This document shows positions 52,017 through 64,000 of a stretch of 64,000 nt of DNA, piece by piece (position 1 is the stretch's first letter; the number at the start of each line of letters is the position of its first letter). A model generated the notes under the pieces. It did not search any database. It saw only the letters and a program-made list of their open reading frames with translations, and had not been told where the DNA came from. Position numbers and translations under genes: made by a program. The DNA comes from Nipponacmea schrenckii (taxonomy: Eukaryota; Mollusca; Gastropoda; Lottiidae): assembly GCA_030562195.1 (NCBI GenBank), contig JAUJPP010000011.1, forward strand, positions 1,674,001 to 1,738,000, in the 5' to 3' direction.

Positions 52017-53640
52017 GTACTGTAAAATACTTGACTGATGGACTGCATGGCTTTTTAATGATGAAACATACATCCTACGGTAGACTACTGGTCAATTACA
52101 GTAATATAGCCATGTACACATAGGGTATACACACTGATCTAATGTTATGATCTGTGATATTTTAAGTCTTTAAAGCATATATAGAAAAGATAACTACCTA
52201 CCATTGCAAACTGGTCAAAGCAATTGCCGAATTTGTTGGTTGTGAAGGCCCAAATCAACGTCATCAGATAACTCAACCTTACAGGAAGGGTGCGACGGCC
52301 ATATTTGCAGACATTTTGGATTTCACCATTATCCTATAATTTTTTTCAACCCGGAAATGATTTAAATGGTTTCCTCGACCCAATAAACCTAGGGAAAGAC
52401 ACCAAATTTATTAATCTAGGGCAATTTCACATGGAGTTATACCAAGAATAATGTTGCGGCAGCCATCTTGGACGCCATCTTGAATTACACCCTTATGCCC
52501 CACATCTGGAAAGCTACCCAAGTTTTTTTCAATCCCCTAGGATTCCCTTACAAGGATCTAGAGACAAAACTAGGGGACATATGATTGCACACAGGACCCC
52601 TCTCAGCCCCAGGACTAATTTCATCTTCAATCCTCTGTTTAATCACAGTGATCCATGGTTTTTGCACCACAAGAATCTACCTAATCATCTACATCCCATT
52701 CTGAACTGTAAAAGCTACACGCAGGAAGACAGACTCTGGGATGACCTTCTTAAAGAAATCAGTTCAAGATTGGATAACCCTATATCTCCTAAAAAGTTGA
52801 TAATTTTCGTTAATATTTAACAAGCTACAGCAGAATCTTTTGAAAGAAGTGAGAAAGTAGATTGTAAACTAAATAGGCTGTTAATTAATGTAAAATTTCG
52901 AACTTGTTTCGTTCTAGGTACCTACAGTCATTGGCACGTTAAGGATCCCTCGAAAATTTAAATGCAAATAGAAAAAAACTGAACCGTGAAATTGAAGCAA
53001 GTCCCGTTTGTCCTTTTAACCGCTGTTAATATTCATTAGGAAACGACAGATTTGGTTAATTTGATTAAAGAATGTTCTAACGATGTTTTGTTCTAATGGA
53101 ACCCAGAAACATAGTTTGTATCTTTCAAGTATTATCCATCTGTTACAACAATCGAGACTACTTATTTTTTGATAATCACGACTGGTCACTTAATAAATTA
53201 CATAAAAATTAGAAAATAGACAAACGAAAATTTAGAATTCAAACCATGTGCCATTTTGTTTTGACAACATATACAATTTAAAATATTTACAGCCCGTTTG
53301 ATAAATTAGCTTAATAAATAATTTTCCTAATTCCCTTCATAAGTTTTAATATTAAGTTATCTCCCTTGTCGTCGTTAGATTGACGTATAAACTGTTAAAA
53401 TATGCAAAAAACTAGCAGGACTTATTTGCAATACGAATTGAGACACATTGATTCGTAAACATAAATGAGACATTATAAGATATACACTTACGACGAAATA
53501 TATACCGAGATTTCTTTATCATAAATAATAGGTACCGTACTATCTATATCGAAAACAAAACAAGGTACCGGTTTTCATGAGGTATGGGCTATGAAAGTTT
53601 TGGCCATTTCTGAAATTATTTAAATGGAAATGAAAAAAAT
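52017..53640. other. Intergenic, no gene
   Basis: Nothing recognisable. The frame at 52581-52820 shows no family features and no splice context. Confidence 0.45.
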
Positions 53641-55600
53641 GAATCCTGGTCGAAATTCAAAAACCCAACTTTAGAATTTTGTTAGCAATCGACTAAAGAC
53701 TCCATAGACATCAAAATTAAGCAAATCGGATGATGACTTTGTGAATTATATTTATTTAAAGAATAGTTGCTGATACCAAGATGACGGCTTAAGTGTTACT
53801 TCCGGATCCCTTAAAATCACTTTTTTTTCTTTATTTGTCAAGTTCTATCATATCTTTAAAGCGGCCCAGGCTTCATTTGTTTCGGACAATCATCCGACAG
53901 CCTCAAACACATGAAATCTTTTGCTTAGCTAATTAGAAATAGTCTACAGAGCTTACCTTTGAAATTTGAGCCTTCAAATCCATGTGTATCCATAATTATC
54001 CGTGTTTGAAAAATCATAATGCCTTAAGAAATTACGAACGTCCCGCCATATTGGAAAACGGTTCGTCTTGATAATCAAAGAGTTATCCTTCCCGTCGTGC
54101 AATAGCGGTCATCGATATAAACAGACTACAACGCATTTTCAATTGTAGACTTTGTCAACAGGACACACAATTTTCAGACTGACTGGAGACCAGCCGCGTA
54201 CAGCACGGAAAACAAATGAAAAGTGAAATTTTTTGTTTGAGGTATATTTCAAGGTATTTTGCGATTTTCTCAGAGCTTGAGTATTCCTGGGGACTGTTTA
54301 AATGTAACAAAGGCCCAAAACGACCCCTAAAAACCAAGCCTGGGCCCCTTTAAAAGAATTTGTCGACTTTCATAAAAATATGTAATTAAAAAAACACGTG
54401 CTTTACCCCGCCAAAAATCACGCACAGTTACTATAGAACAAAGAACAAAATTTTCAAATTCTAAAAAGCGCAATTTTGATCAAAATATCAATTGTTATAC
54501 ATCATTGGAAAGAATAGATTACGTGTAATGAGGACACGAAAGAAATTTTGACGTATGTAAATTAGGTCACGTGACAGAGCTCTTCAAAGTTAAAAATTGC
54601 GATTTTCAAATGGCTGTAAAACAGGAAGTTGACATTGCACAACAAAAATGGTGACATCAATAGATAGGTCTCGACAAGGGCAATAACTTTTATGCAGGTC
54701 ACAAGGTCACCAAAGGTCAAGGTCACGAGATATGGACCTTCGAAAATTAGGCACGTACTGAAAATATAGAACCGGAAATAAAAGGAAAGCCAAATCGAAA
54801 TTCAAAAATTGGCTGCCTGAGATTTGTTAGCAATCGATTGAGGATTACACAGACATCAAAATTACAGTTGTCCGATTAACCCCTAAGGCCCCATTTTTCG
54901 TTTTACAAAAGGTTAGTCATTTCATGATAGCGGTTTAAGTGTTACTTCCGGATCAAATTTTATTCACTTTTTTGTCTTTCTTTATTATGTTCTATCAAAT
55001 CTATTAACGAATTTGACGACTTTCTTAAAAATACGTAATTTAAAAAAACACGTGCTCTTTTATAAATCACGCACAATTACTACAGAACTAAGAACAAAAT
55101 TTTCAAATTCTCAAAATATCAAGTGTCTTACATCATTGGAAAGAATAGATTACGTGGAATAAGGATATGAAAGAAATTTTGACGTATGTAAATTAGGTCA
55201 TGTGACAGAGCTCTTCAAAGTTAAAAATTGCTATTTTCAAATGGCTGTAAAACCGGAAGTTGACATTTGCACGACAAAAATGAAGACATCAATAGAAAGG
55301 TCTCGACAAGGGCAATAACCTTTGTGCAGGTCACAAGGTCACCAAAGGTCAAGATCACGATATATGATTACATAGACATCAAAATTACAATTGTCCGATT
55401 AACCCCTAAGGCCCCATTTTTCGTTTTACAAAAGTAAGTAGTTTAATCATGGCGGCTGACCTGTTACTTCCGGGTCAATTTTAGTTAATTATTAAATCAT
55501 TATGGGTTAATAGTTACTAATTGCAAAAAATTCAAATATCTTAAGAATTCCGGAAGTTGAAATTTCAAGTTTAGAGTCGAATGACGTCACAACCGGAAGT
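53641..55600 (-). repeat. Two tandem copies of the 'accggaagt' dispersed repeat
   Basis: Unit 1 (about 53650-54890, split by the MITE at 53856-54353) and unit 2 (about 54810-55600) share 'ttagcaatcga...gacatcaaaatta', 'aagtgttacttccggatc' and 'aaaaacacgtgct'. The right part of unit 2 matches positions 1-170 of the window, the outer edge of the GIMAP palindrome. It is related in reverse to 7861-8250. Confidence 0.7.
53856..54353 (-). mobile_element. TTAA-flanked MITE, second copy
   Basis: Inverted copy of 51538-52016. Its insertion site can be compared with the neighbouring repeat unit: the unoccupied equivalent near 55004-55007 reads 'tctaTTAAcgaatttgacgac'. The occupied site has TTAA on both sides of the element, which confirms TTAA as target duplication. 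Confidence 0.8.
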
Positions 55601-56401
55601 GATGTCGTTATTTTGAAAACATATTTTTGTTGACAAGCACATTGTCTATCAACATGTACATTTTTATTTCGATCAGATTAAAATTATGGAAGTTAGAAAA
55701 AACGTTAAATTTAAAAATAAAAAAGACAGCGACAAAAGTCAAAATTTTTTTTTTTTTAAATTGCTATCCTTTAATGTATTGTTAAAAGAAGTTAATAAGA
55801 AAAGTTCGAGCGAAATTCGATTTGAAATAGAGCTGTTATTTGAGAAAAACTAAAAATACTTTGGGATGTTATATGTCATTTCCGGTTTGGCAAAATTGCG
55901 TCATTTTACATTTAAATAACAATGAGCACTAGCTTACGTTAGAATATCGCGTCAGATTATGTGAGGCATTTACAGCTATAGCTGGGGAGCGTGACCAGAA
56001 AGAGACAAAAAAAAATAGTCATTTCGAAAACAAAGCCGTGCGTTCGAAGAACGCTGTCGCTGTCCTGGCAAAGTTTCCCTCACTGCAAACCACAAGGCGT
56101 TTCCCGTCTTTTAGTAGCACATTAGTTGCAGAAGATTAGGACGAAATACTTAAGAGGGCTGATTATTTTGAAGTTTAGTCGGGGTTTTAGTGGTAAAGGG
56201 AAGTATTCTGTTGTTGATATAAAGAGTTATCGAATAAGTAATACTCATTCGCACATAGGCATGCACAGGACGAATACGTTTAATTACGTATTTCGACGAT
56301 TTAGTCGAAAACGTATTGTAATTTTTATGATTGTAATTATAATAATGCACTAAGTTCATATGTATTGATGAAGCAGTGGTTGCTTGGTTTGTAGTAGTAC
56401 A
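55601..56401. other. Intergenic, no gene
   Basis: AT-rich with an A/T homopolymer near 55745-55760. Nothing recognisable. Confidence 0.45.
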
Positions 56402-56533
56402 TCATGCCCAAGTTTAAGGCATGGATTACTTTGGAAGGCATTGTTTGCCTGGTTTAAAGCATCGTTTGCTTGGTTTAAGGCATAGCTTGCCTGGTTTAAA
56501 GCATTGTTGGTTGGTGTAAGGCATCGTTTGCCA
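56402..56533 (+). repeat. Minisatellite with 'gcatcgtttgcctggtttaa' units
   Basis: About six imperfect units of 22-25 bases, for example 'gcatagcttgcctggtttaa' and 'gcatcgtttgcttggtttaa'. The units degrade toward both sides. Confidence 0.8.
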
Positions 56534-57879
56534 TCGCGTAAGATGTTGGTTGTGATCCAGTGTGTACAGTGTTGTTGTGATGTTTCATTTTATTAAAGTG
56601 CCTGTCTTAGCCAATGCATAATAATGTGTTTTTTATTTCGGGAAATGGGGATAAAGAACTATTAGACCAAAGTGTTGCGAATAAAATAATTGGTAATAAT
56701 CTAAAATAAAAAATGAATAATTTGTTATGAATATTTTTTTTTCAAGTGGTTTTGAGACACGAGATTAAACCATTATTGATCTGATCTGAGAGGCGTAATA
56801 ATTTCAATATCATCACTGCGATAGCTTCCGTGGTCTAGCTACAGGACGGCACATCGATTTGGACATTTACAATGGTAATAAGTAATAAGATGGTGAGCTC
56901 ATATTAGACACAGAAATGTTGTACGAATTTTCACTCTTTGAACTTTAAAATAGCATCCCCGATATATCTGGAACAGTCTTTTCGGGCTTAGATCTTTGAA
57001 CTTTAAAAGAACATCCCCGTTCGACTTTTCGGGCCAAGATCTTTGAATTTTAAAAGAACATCAACATCAATCTGGAACAATCGAAACCCTATACACGAGT
57101 GTATTTCTCTTGTTATAAACGTTAGAGTTGAAGGCCTACTCAATTACCGGCGCTGCCGTATGACTGAGACCATGTTGTTGATGGGGTGCTCTCTTCTATG
57201 TTAATATTTCTAAATCAGAATACTTCAACAACACATTAGAAATTTGCCACTCTTTTTTTTTCATTAGACTTTTTTTTTTCGGGAAGCTCTATAGCCCAAC
57301 TCGAAAATGGTATAAAAATTTGGTTTAAAAAATACGATAAGATACGTACTGGAATAGAAAATGAATATATAAAACTAAAATTTTTACGCATCAGTAGTTA
57401 GTAATTGCATAATAATAATATGCATAATTGCATAACTTTGTTGCTAATTATCCGATCGCTTTGAAAATTACAGAATATAGAGAAGTCGCCTATAGAAATA
57501 AAACTGCATCAAAAAAAAATTTCTACCACTTCCGGTTCTTGCGTGAGAACTTCCGGTTTTTTAGAACCGCGTTTGGTCACCCAGCTTCCGGTGTATGTAA
57601 GAAATCAGTACAAAAGCTATACATATATACTATCAGGCATAATTAGAACCCTTTTAGAATAAAAAATCCAAACCGGAAGTGATACTTTATGTGTCATCAC
57701 AGAACGGTAACATTCAGCAAAATTTTAATAAGTCCGCTAATTTTTATCCCATTTGTCCGATTTCGGTGTTTTTCGAAACCTTGTTACTTTATCTAAAACT
57801 TGTTGAGAACAGAATTTTGATTTTAAATTTAAATTTTTTTAATGCCCGATTGAATTTTTTTGAAAATAAAAAAGGCCAA
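56534..57879. other. Intergenic, no gene
   Basis: It includes two 'gaactttaaaa..acatccccg' repeats near 56940-57060 and several 'acttccggtt' words near 57530-57590. No gene is seen. Confidence 0.45.
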
Positions 57880-58270
57880 ATCAATTGACCTTGACCTTCA
57901 ATGACCCTGAATTTTTTTCAAGTAGAATGTTCTTGACCTAAGCTATTCACACATATGCCTATTATGATCGACAGCAATTATATTCAATGACCTTGACCTT
58001 CAATGACCCTGAATTTTTACAAGTAGAATGTTCTTGACCTTTGCTATCCACACATATGCCTATAATGGTCGACAACAATTTTTTTGTACATGTTTTAGTT
58101 TTTGAAAAAATTCAAAAGGCTATATTCACTGACCTTGACCTTCAATTACCTTAATAATTTTCAAGTCAAATAATGTACTTGACCTAAGCTGTCCATACAT
58201 ATGCTTATAATGGTTGTTAAAAAGTTTTTTTTGAGTGTTCAAAAAGGCTATATCATGTGACCTTGTATCA
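57880..58270 (+). repeat. Three tandem units of about 105-150 bp with TGACCTTGACCTTCAAT
   Basis: Units begin near 57885, 57990 and 58130. Each has 'ccttgaccttcaatgaccct' (the third is degenerate), then 'caagtagaatgttcttgacc' and 'cacatatgcctataatgg'. They are non-coding. Confidence 0.75.
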
Positions 58271-58449
58271 AGTGGTCCCATAGGGGTTGTTTGCCACTCT
58301 CAGTACTGTTCACAGTTCTAGTTTATATTATTTTTCTATCCCTATTCTAGAATTTACATCTTACAACTAATGCAGCCCAGTACATTATAAACAATGCAAC
58401 AATGTTACAATTGTCCATTTACACAGTCAACTCATAATAAGCAACAACC

Positions 58450-60806
58450 CCTTTCTCTCTTTCTGTATCTCCTTTTCTGCTGCCTGGAACATGTCGTGTG
58501 TATAACAGTTACCACCATTTTGTTGGACAACTTTTTATACGCCCACATGAAATGGGGGCGTATATTGTCGTCACCCCTCCGTCCGTCCGTCCGTCCGTCC
58601 ACAATTGCTCGAAAACACTCTACAAGGTGCAATTCTTGACGGATTTAATATGAAACTTTATATGAGTGTTTATTATCACTCAAGGATGAACCCTATTTAA
58701 AATCAGCGAAATCGGAAAAAATTTAGTATGCGTTTTTGCCCTTGTTCTTGAATGGCTCGTAAACACTCTACAATGTGCAATTCTTGCCTGATTTTGATGA
58801 AACTTGGTGTGAGAGTATGTTATAACTCAAGGATAAACCCTATTGAAAATCAGCGAAATCGAAAAACATTTAGTATGAGTTATTGCCCTTGTTCTTGAAA
58901 ACGCGTTCAATTTTAGCTTGTAAACACTCTTGAGAGAACAATTCTTAATGGATTTTGATGAAACTTGGCTTGAGTATTTGTTATCACCCAAGGATGAAGC
59001 CTATTGAAAACCAGTAAAATCGAAAAAAATTTAATATCAGTTATTGCCCTTGTTTTTGAAAACGCGTTCAATTTTTGGCTTTAAAACACTCTACAAAGCA
59101 CAGTTATTGTCCGATTTTGACAAAACTTGTTGAAATTGTTTAATATCACCCAAGGATGAACCCTTTTGAAAATAGAAAATATCGAAATATATTTGATACG
59201 AATTATTGCCCTTGTTCTATAAAATGTGTTGGATTTTTGCCTTGTAAACACTCTACAAGTCACAATTTTTGAGCGATATTGAAGTAACTTGGCATGAGTA
59301 TTTGTAATCACCTAAGGATGAACCCTATTGAAATAAAGTTAAATCGAAAAATATTAAGTATCAGTAATTGCCCTTGTTTTTGAAAAGCGTTCAGTTTTAG
59401 CTTGTAAACACTCTAGAAAAAACAATTCTTAATGGATTTTGATAAAAGTTACTGCTCTTTTTCTTGAAAACGCGTTCAATTTGAGCTTGTAAACACTCTA
59501 GAAAGAACAATTCTTAATGGATTTTGATCAAACTTGGCTTGAGTATTTGTTTTTACCCAAGGATGAACCCTATTATAAATCAAATAAATCAAAATATATT
59601 TAGTGTCAGTTATAGCCCTTGTTCTTGAAAACGCGTTCAATTTTAGCTTTTAAACACTATAGAAAGAACAATTTTTAATGGATTTTGATGAAACTTGGCT
59701 TGAGTATTTGTTTTCTCCCAAGGATGAACCCTATTGAAAATCAAAAAATATTGAGTACAAGTTATTGCCCTTGTTTTTGAAACGCATTCAATTTAACTCG
59801 TAAACACTCTAGAAAGACAATTTTGAATGGATTTTGATGAAACTTGGCTTTAGTATTTGTTTTCTCACAAGGATAAACCCTATTGAAATCAGATAAATCG
59901 AAAAATATTTAGTGTCAGTTATTGCGCCTGTTTTCAAAAACGCTTTCAACTTTTGGCTTGTGAAAACTCTAAACATTCATTTTTGACAAAACTCACTGAA
60001 ATTGTTTAATATCAACCAAGGATGAGCCCTATTAAGAATTAAAAATATCAAAATATTATTTAGGGTGAACCCTATTGCAAATCATAAAAATACCGAAAAA
60101 TATTTAATGAGTTGTTTTTAGGTACAATTCTTGACATTTTTGAATGAAACTAGAGACCATAAAAAAAGAAGGTTGAATATTTCATTCCACTTATTGTAAC
60201 CTTACTGAAAAGTTTTTATTTGAAATAATTGCTGCCAGTGGGCGTATATTACCTTGCCTGGCAAGCTATCCTCTAATGAGCGACAAGATATTTTGTCTGC
60301 TTGTTTGTGGATGCCCTTTGGTTTATTACAAATAAACCCATATCGGTTATGGACATTTTTCAGGAGGTTTTTAATAAACTCCTGAGTGGTGTCTATGAAT
60401 TCATCTACTGTCATATCATCATCAATGTCGTCTTTTCTGGTAAATACAACAATAACATGATGCATAGTATCTTCTCCAAAAATCTGTTTAAGTATGTACA
60501 CAGTGTTCACGTCTTCTGTTGTGAGCCTGGCCATAATGAATACATGTGGACCGGGTGCAAATAATGCGACAGATTTGATCAGCTCCTTTATCGTATCCTC
60601 GTTAGGTTTAGCTGTATCAAACAGGCCTGGAATATCGACCACCGACAATTTACCAATAGCTTTTTGAGCCACTCCCAATTCACACCACTTTGTTATATCT
60701 GAAGCGGATGATTAAGAGTGGAAGATTTTCTTACCAAGCAAACTGTTTCCTAGGGAACTCTTCCCTTGTACCAGTTTTACCAATTAGCGCTACTCTATAT
60801 TCTACA
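58450..60806 (-). pseudogene. Third GIMAP copy, frameshifted and split by an insertion
   Basis: The G-domain part (60270-60806) matches the gene at 671-1444. It has frame breaks in the P-loop region (near 60770) and near 60690, and a short deletion in the IM...ARLT segment at about 60530. The downstream part (58450-58535: 'ttctgctgcctggaacatgt', 'accaccattttgttggac') is separated from it by the pearl-like element at 58536-60269. The G3 box is altered to DIPGLFD. It is clearly non-functional and in the same orientation as the left-arm gene. Confidence 0.88.
58536..60269 (+). mobile_element. Pearl-like tandem-core element interrupting a GIMAP copy
   Basis: Starts TATACGCCCACATGAAATGG, has CCGTCCGTCCGTCCGTCC, then about nine or ten units of about 160 bp containing 'gtaaacactct' and 'aaggatgaaccctatt'. 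It ends CCTTGCCTGGCAAGCTAT. Comparison with the intact gene fixes both ends within a base or two and shows little or no target duplication. The 3' end holds the CTTGCC-T-GGCAAG palindrome. Insertion without duplication plus a 3' hairpin would suit a Helitron/Helentron-type non-autonomous element (inference). Confidence 0.82.
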
Positions 60807-62090
60807 AAATAGGCTTTAAAACCATTAACACGATATTAAATTTTTTTTTTTATATTCTTATTGACTTGTGGACAAAATACCACTTAGTGGTCATATCCCC
60901 TCGACACGCCTATAACAATATTCGAACTTTTCAGCCGATTTACGTTGGTCTTACCTGGCTAAGCCGGCCCCTCTTCTTTTTAAGAAAACAATTCAATACA
61001 TTCTCATTTTGTCTTCAAAAATACCAGACAACTATGTGGCCCCTTCTCGGTCTGTGGCATGTGAAACACTACCAAACAAATAGCACATAATGTTAAGTTA
61101 CCTGTGGCCATCGTGTAGTATAGTATTAAGGCTATATGTCTTTCTGTAAATGAATTGGATTTTAACTGGACAGATTTAGAATCTAAAAAAGAACGTAAGA
61201 GAAGAGTGTTTTTCGCAACAAAAAACTCAATTCCTACTTTACTGTTAATGAATTAATAAAAGCTTTGTGAAATGAGAATAAAAAGGTTTGGGTACATAAG
61301 ATTGTGGATCAATTTTCAAAATTTGTTAAATCGAACTTACACATCAAGTCACACATTTGTGGTTTAAAACAACGATGAAACATACAATAAATATGCAATA
61401 GTTTCCAGTGTACGGGGAAATTTGAAAAAAAGAAATTTTTGTAGGCGTGCCAACATGAATACTTTTGTTAAAAATTTATAGTTTTTAAACGCACCCTGTC
61501 TGTCTATCGGTCCGTCCGGTTTTGTAGTTATGGTCAAAATGCGTCGCAATTGGCTTGAAAACGCCATAGAGACTAGTTTTCACTTTATTTCAATGAAATT
61601 TGGTGTGATTATTTTTATTTATGAAATCTTGAACGAGTTCGATATTGGCGATTTTTCAATGATTAGGCCCAAATAATGTTGGAGTTCGGCCTGTTTTTAA
61701 CAGAATTATACTTTAGGGTGGACGTATCTTGTAAGGAAAGCACATGTTAGTTTTATTGTTTTTTGGTGTTTCTCGGGGATTCCAAGTTACAAGAACTGAA
61801 TTTTATTTGTATATATATCAATTCCACGTTCAAAATCGTTCTCGGGGGAATGAAACCTTCGTTTGTTTCTCGGGGATTCTAAGTTTCAAAGAACTGAATT
61901 TAATTTGCATATATCAATTTCACGTTCAAAATCGTTCTCGGGGATTGAAACCTTCGTTTGTATTATCGTTACTATTCAAACACTTGAAATAAACTATAAT
62001 TTTGACATTTGACATAAGATTGACATTTGAATAAAAAGAATTAAATGAAATAATCACAACGGTGCCGGTTTCGTTCGAGTACTAAATGGG
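60807..62090 (+). repeat. Third copy of the GIMAP-arm flank
   Basis: Matches about 1440-2920 of the left arm ('tattgacttgtggacaaaat', 'gtggccatcgtgtagtat', 'acggtgccggtttcgttcga') with many indels. It has a shortened pearl-like piece and an internal duplication of the 'cggggattc...caaaatcgttctcggg' block (61770-61950). It stops abruptly at about 62090, where the GTTGGGGTCAC repeat begins. Confidence 0.85.
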
Positions 62091-62094
62091 GTCT

Positions 62095-62380
62095 TCAATA
62101 CAAAAAAGTTGGGGTCACTACATTAAAACTAAAAAAGTTGGGGTCATTAACCGTATCCAACTCGAACAACTTTAATGATGATGTGACCCCAACTTTTTCA
62201 CGGACCTCGTGTTTTTTATTTGGGGTGACTTCAACTGGACCGACCACAACTTTATTTTCTGTGAGTGATTCCAACTTAATTTTATGTGAGTGACCCCAAC
62301 TTAATTTTTTGTGAGTGACCCCAACTTTTTTCTCGGAGTTACTCCAATTTTATTTTCTCGGAGTGACCCCAGTAGCATTG
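62095..62380 (-). repeat. GTTGGGGTCAC-word repeat element, second copy
   Basis: Reverse-orientation relative of 50410-50705, sharing 'cacggacctcgtgttttt' and 'ggggtgacttcaactggacc'. It abuts the end of the third GIMAP-arm copy. Confidence 0.72.
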
Positions 62381-63734
62381 AAGAGCTGGAAAATATTATA
62401 CATACTAGAATTCGGCATGGATGCAGCTCATTGAATTATGATTTGTATAAGCATGATGATGTGACGCATCTAAAGAAGATGTATATCATTACTATTTTGA
62501 ATGTAATCTACATTCATCAGCAAGACTTATATTTAAAGAAAAGTTAAAGAATCAATTCTAATTCTATTTTTTATGGTGATGGTGAACCAAGTTATCATAT
62601 GAATAAATTTCTATTTCAATGTGTTCATTAGTATGTCAGGGATACTAAACGTTTTCAGAAATGATGCTTTGAAGCAGTAAATGATTAGATTTTATATTCT
62701 TTATTTTGAAAAGGTTTCTGTATGGCTCTGTACATATTGTACATCTTTTATACCTACAGTAAAATATTATCACTGACGGGAGAGAGCGTTTGTAAGATTT
62801 CGTAACTTGTGTTGTATTCATTTGAATATGTACTTTTTGTTTACGTAAACAATAAAATATGTTTAAAGCTAAAGTTAAGTAAAGTATGTAATTAATAACT
62901 GTTAAATGTCAACTATATGTAGAGAAGAGTATACACTAGGTACAAGTCATGATGTGAAATTAACTCCTTTGTCAACAAGCTATGTAATGGGCTACAGACA
63001 TTGTAACAATTATCAATATCAAAATATTATTGTTGTCGTTGTTTTTGTTGTTCATATCATATTCGTTACCCCTAGGAAATACGGAAAATGATATTTTACT
63101 ACTCGAATAAATAATCTCGAGATCTCGTATCGTGTCATTAGGGTGTTTACAATAACACATTTTTTTATATATTGATAAATGGGGTTCTCTTCTTGGTTTT
63201 CATTGTATTCATCTATTTTTTACAAACAGTCAAAAACGTGGTTTCTAGAACAGGCTATCAATAATAATCATTAGTTTCGTAGTCAGAGCTAGCAAAAAAC
63301 AATCTCTACGTCAGCAATAAAACAATAGTTTCGTATTTGATAATGAGGCCAACACAATATAATAAGGCCACTTAAACTTAATACCATTAATAGTGAAAAA
63401 GGCTAAACCAAGATGATATTGGGGTCAACAATAAGAAATAATATATATATATATATTGTATATATATAACTCTCCACATTTGACGCTTATGAAGTAAATA
63501 AAGCGGTTGCCAAAGTCAACGTTTTGATATTTTTTATTTTAAATGTGTGTTCTCGTTGTTCATAGGGTTGGAATACCAGATTTGTATTTATAAATTGCAA
63601 TGATAAGAAATACATTATACAAAAGATCAGAGTGCTTACTTAGTCAAGTGTAACCTACTTATGCTTTCATTTGTCTCTGAAACTCTTTAATATTTATTTC
63701 TAATGATTCTTCAACCTCTGTTTAAAGATGGGTT
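62381..63734. other. Intergenic; dispersed repeat at about 63270-63430
   Basis: 63290-63360 matches 20940-21040 ('aaaacaatagtttcgtattt'). 63355-63430 ('aataaggccacttaaactta') matches 38945-39010, so the same repeat lies on both sides of the Polinton. (TA)n is at 63441-63470. No gene is seen. Confidence 0.5.
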
Positions 63735-64000
63735 GCCTCATTAATTAGAGCCAAAGTAAGCTTCCTAATTGATTAATTGGGGTTTCTAATGAATAATTCA
63801 TGTATTCTCAAGTTCAAAAGACCTATGTGGACGTAGAAATGCTTGTGGAATCCATTTGACTCTGATCTGCTTTGAAACGCTAAATTTAGACTCCATGTTT
63901 GTTCACGTGACCAAATGACGTCATATGAATGAAGGCGTTTAAAAATTGATTTTGTATTTTATTATTAGTGAGTTAAAACTTATTTATTCATATTTTTTTA
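63735..64000 (-). repeat. Inverted copy of the SWIM gene upstream region
   Basis: Reverse complement of 17365-17610, from 'aattagagccaaagtaagct' to the window edge. The copy continues beyond the window on the far side. The part of the gene downstream of the duplicated region is not present here. Confidence 0.78.

Noticed and set aside
52581..52820. 79-codon frame
   Set aside because: There is no recognisable motif, no splice context and no conservation cue; a chance frame cannot be excluded.
57880..58270. Clustered TGACCT half-sites, considered as a hormone-response region
   Set aside because: The half-sites come from a tandem repeat also rich elsewhere in the dispersed repeats; no gene lies nearby.

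Overview
This window looks like nuclear DNA of a mollusc, most probably a bivalve. It is AT-rich, intron-bearing and crowded with transposable elements. Three signs point to bivalves: several copies of tandem-core elements with the pearl layout (cores of about 160 bp, then an ACGG-type tetranucleotide tract, then a conserved end), duplicated AIG1/GIMAP GTPase genes, and a SWIM zinc-finger gene of a kind common in such genomes. No tRNA, rRNA, CRISPR array or bacterial operon was seen.

Layout. 1-7200: a large inverted duplication (arms about 3.3 and 3.7 kb, spacer about 0.1 kb) with a GIMAP-like gene in each arm, transcribed away from the centre. 7255-17360: dispersed repeats, pearl-like elements and a CACTG-ended element with a nested Helitron-like insertion. 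17365-18590: first two exons of a SWIM zinc-finger gene. 21310-21555: a MULE-like transposase scrap. 21832-38917: a complete but decayed Polinton/Maverick of 17,086 bp, bounded by a 6-bp target duplication (GGGAAT) and long terminal inverted repeats. 39-45.7 kb: a hAT-type MITE, another pearl-like element, a tyrosine-recombinase remnant and a truncated Penelope-like retroelement. 45936-50252: a second, compact virus-like element with its own 6-bp target duplication (GCTGGA) and TIRs; a 500-N assembly gap cuts its capsid gene. 50.3-58.4 kb: MITEs, minisatellites and dispersed repeats. 58.45-62.1 kb: a third, broken GIMAP copy split by a pearl-like element. 62.1-64 kb: repeats, ending in an inverted copy of the SWIM gene's upstream region.

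How the genes fit together. The Polinton has the expected virus-like set. Rightward are a small TIR-borne gene, the major capsid protein, two small proteins, a packaging ATPase, an unknown protein and a penton-like protein. Leftward are a PLA2-integrase fusion, an adenovirus-type protease, a long fibre-like protein, a membrane protein and protein-primed DNA polymerase B. Most large genes carry stops or frameshifts. A LINE and a MITE have inserted into it, and its polymerase has a 211-bp tandem duplication, so this copy is dead. The second element is the more unusual. It has seven tightly packed leftward genes: two PC4-like ssDNA-binding proteins, a chromodomain integrase, a small membrane protein, a penton-like protein, an unknown basic protein and a capsid protein of a different type. 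No polymerase, ATPase or protease is visible, although the gap may hide some. All visible frames in it are open.

All calls rest on reading the sequence by eye. Family names come from motif recognition, and identities between repeats are estimates.
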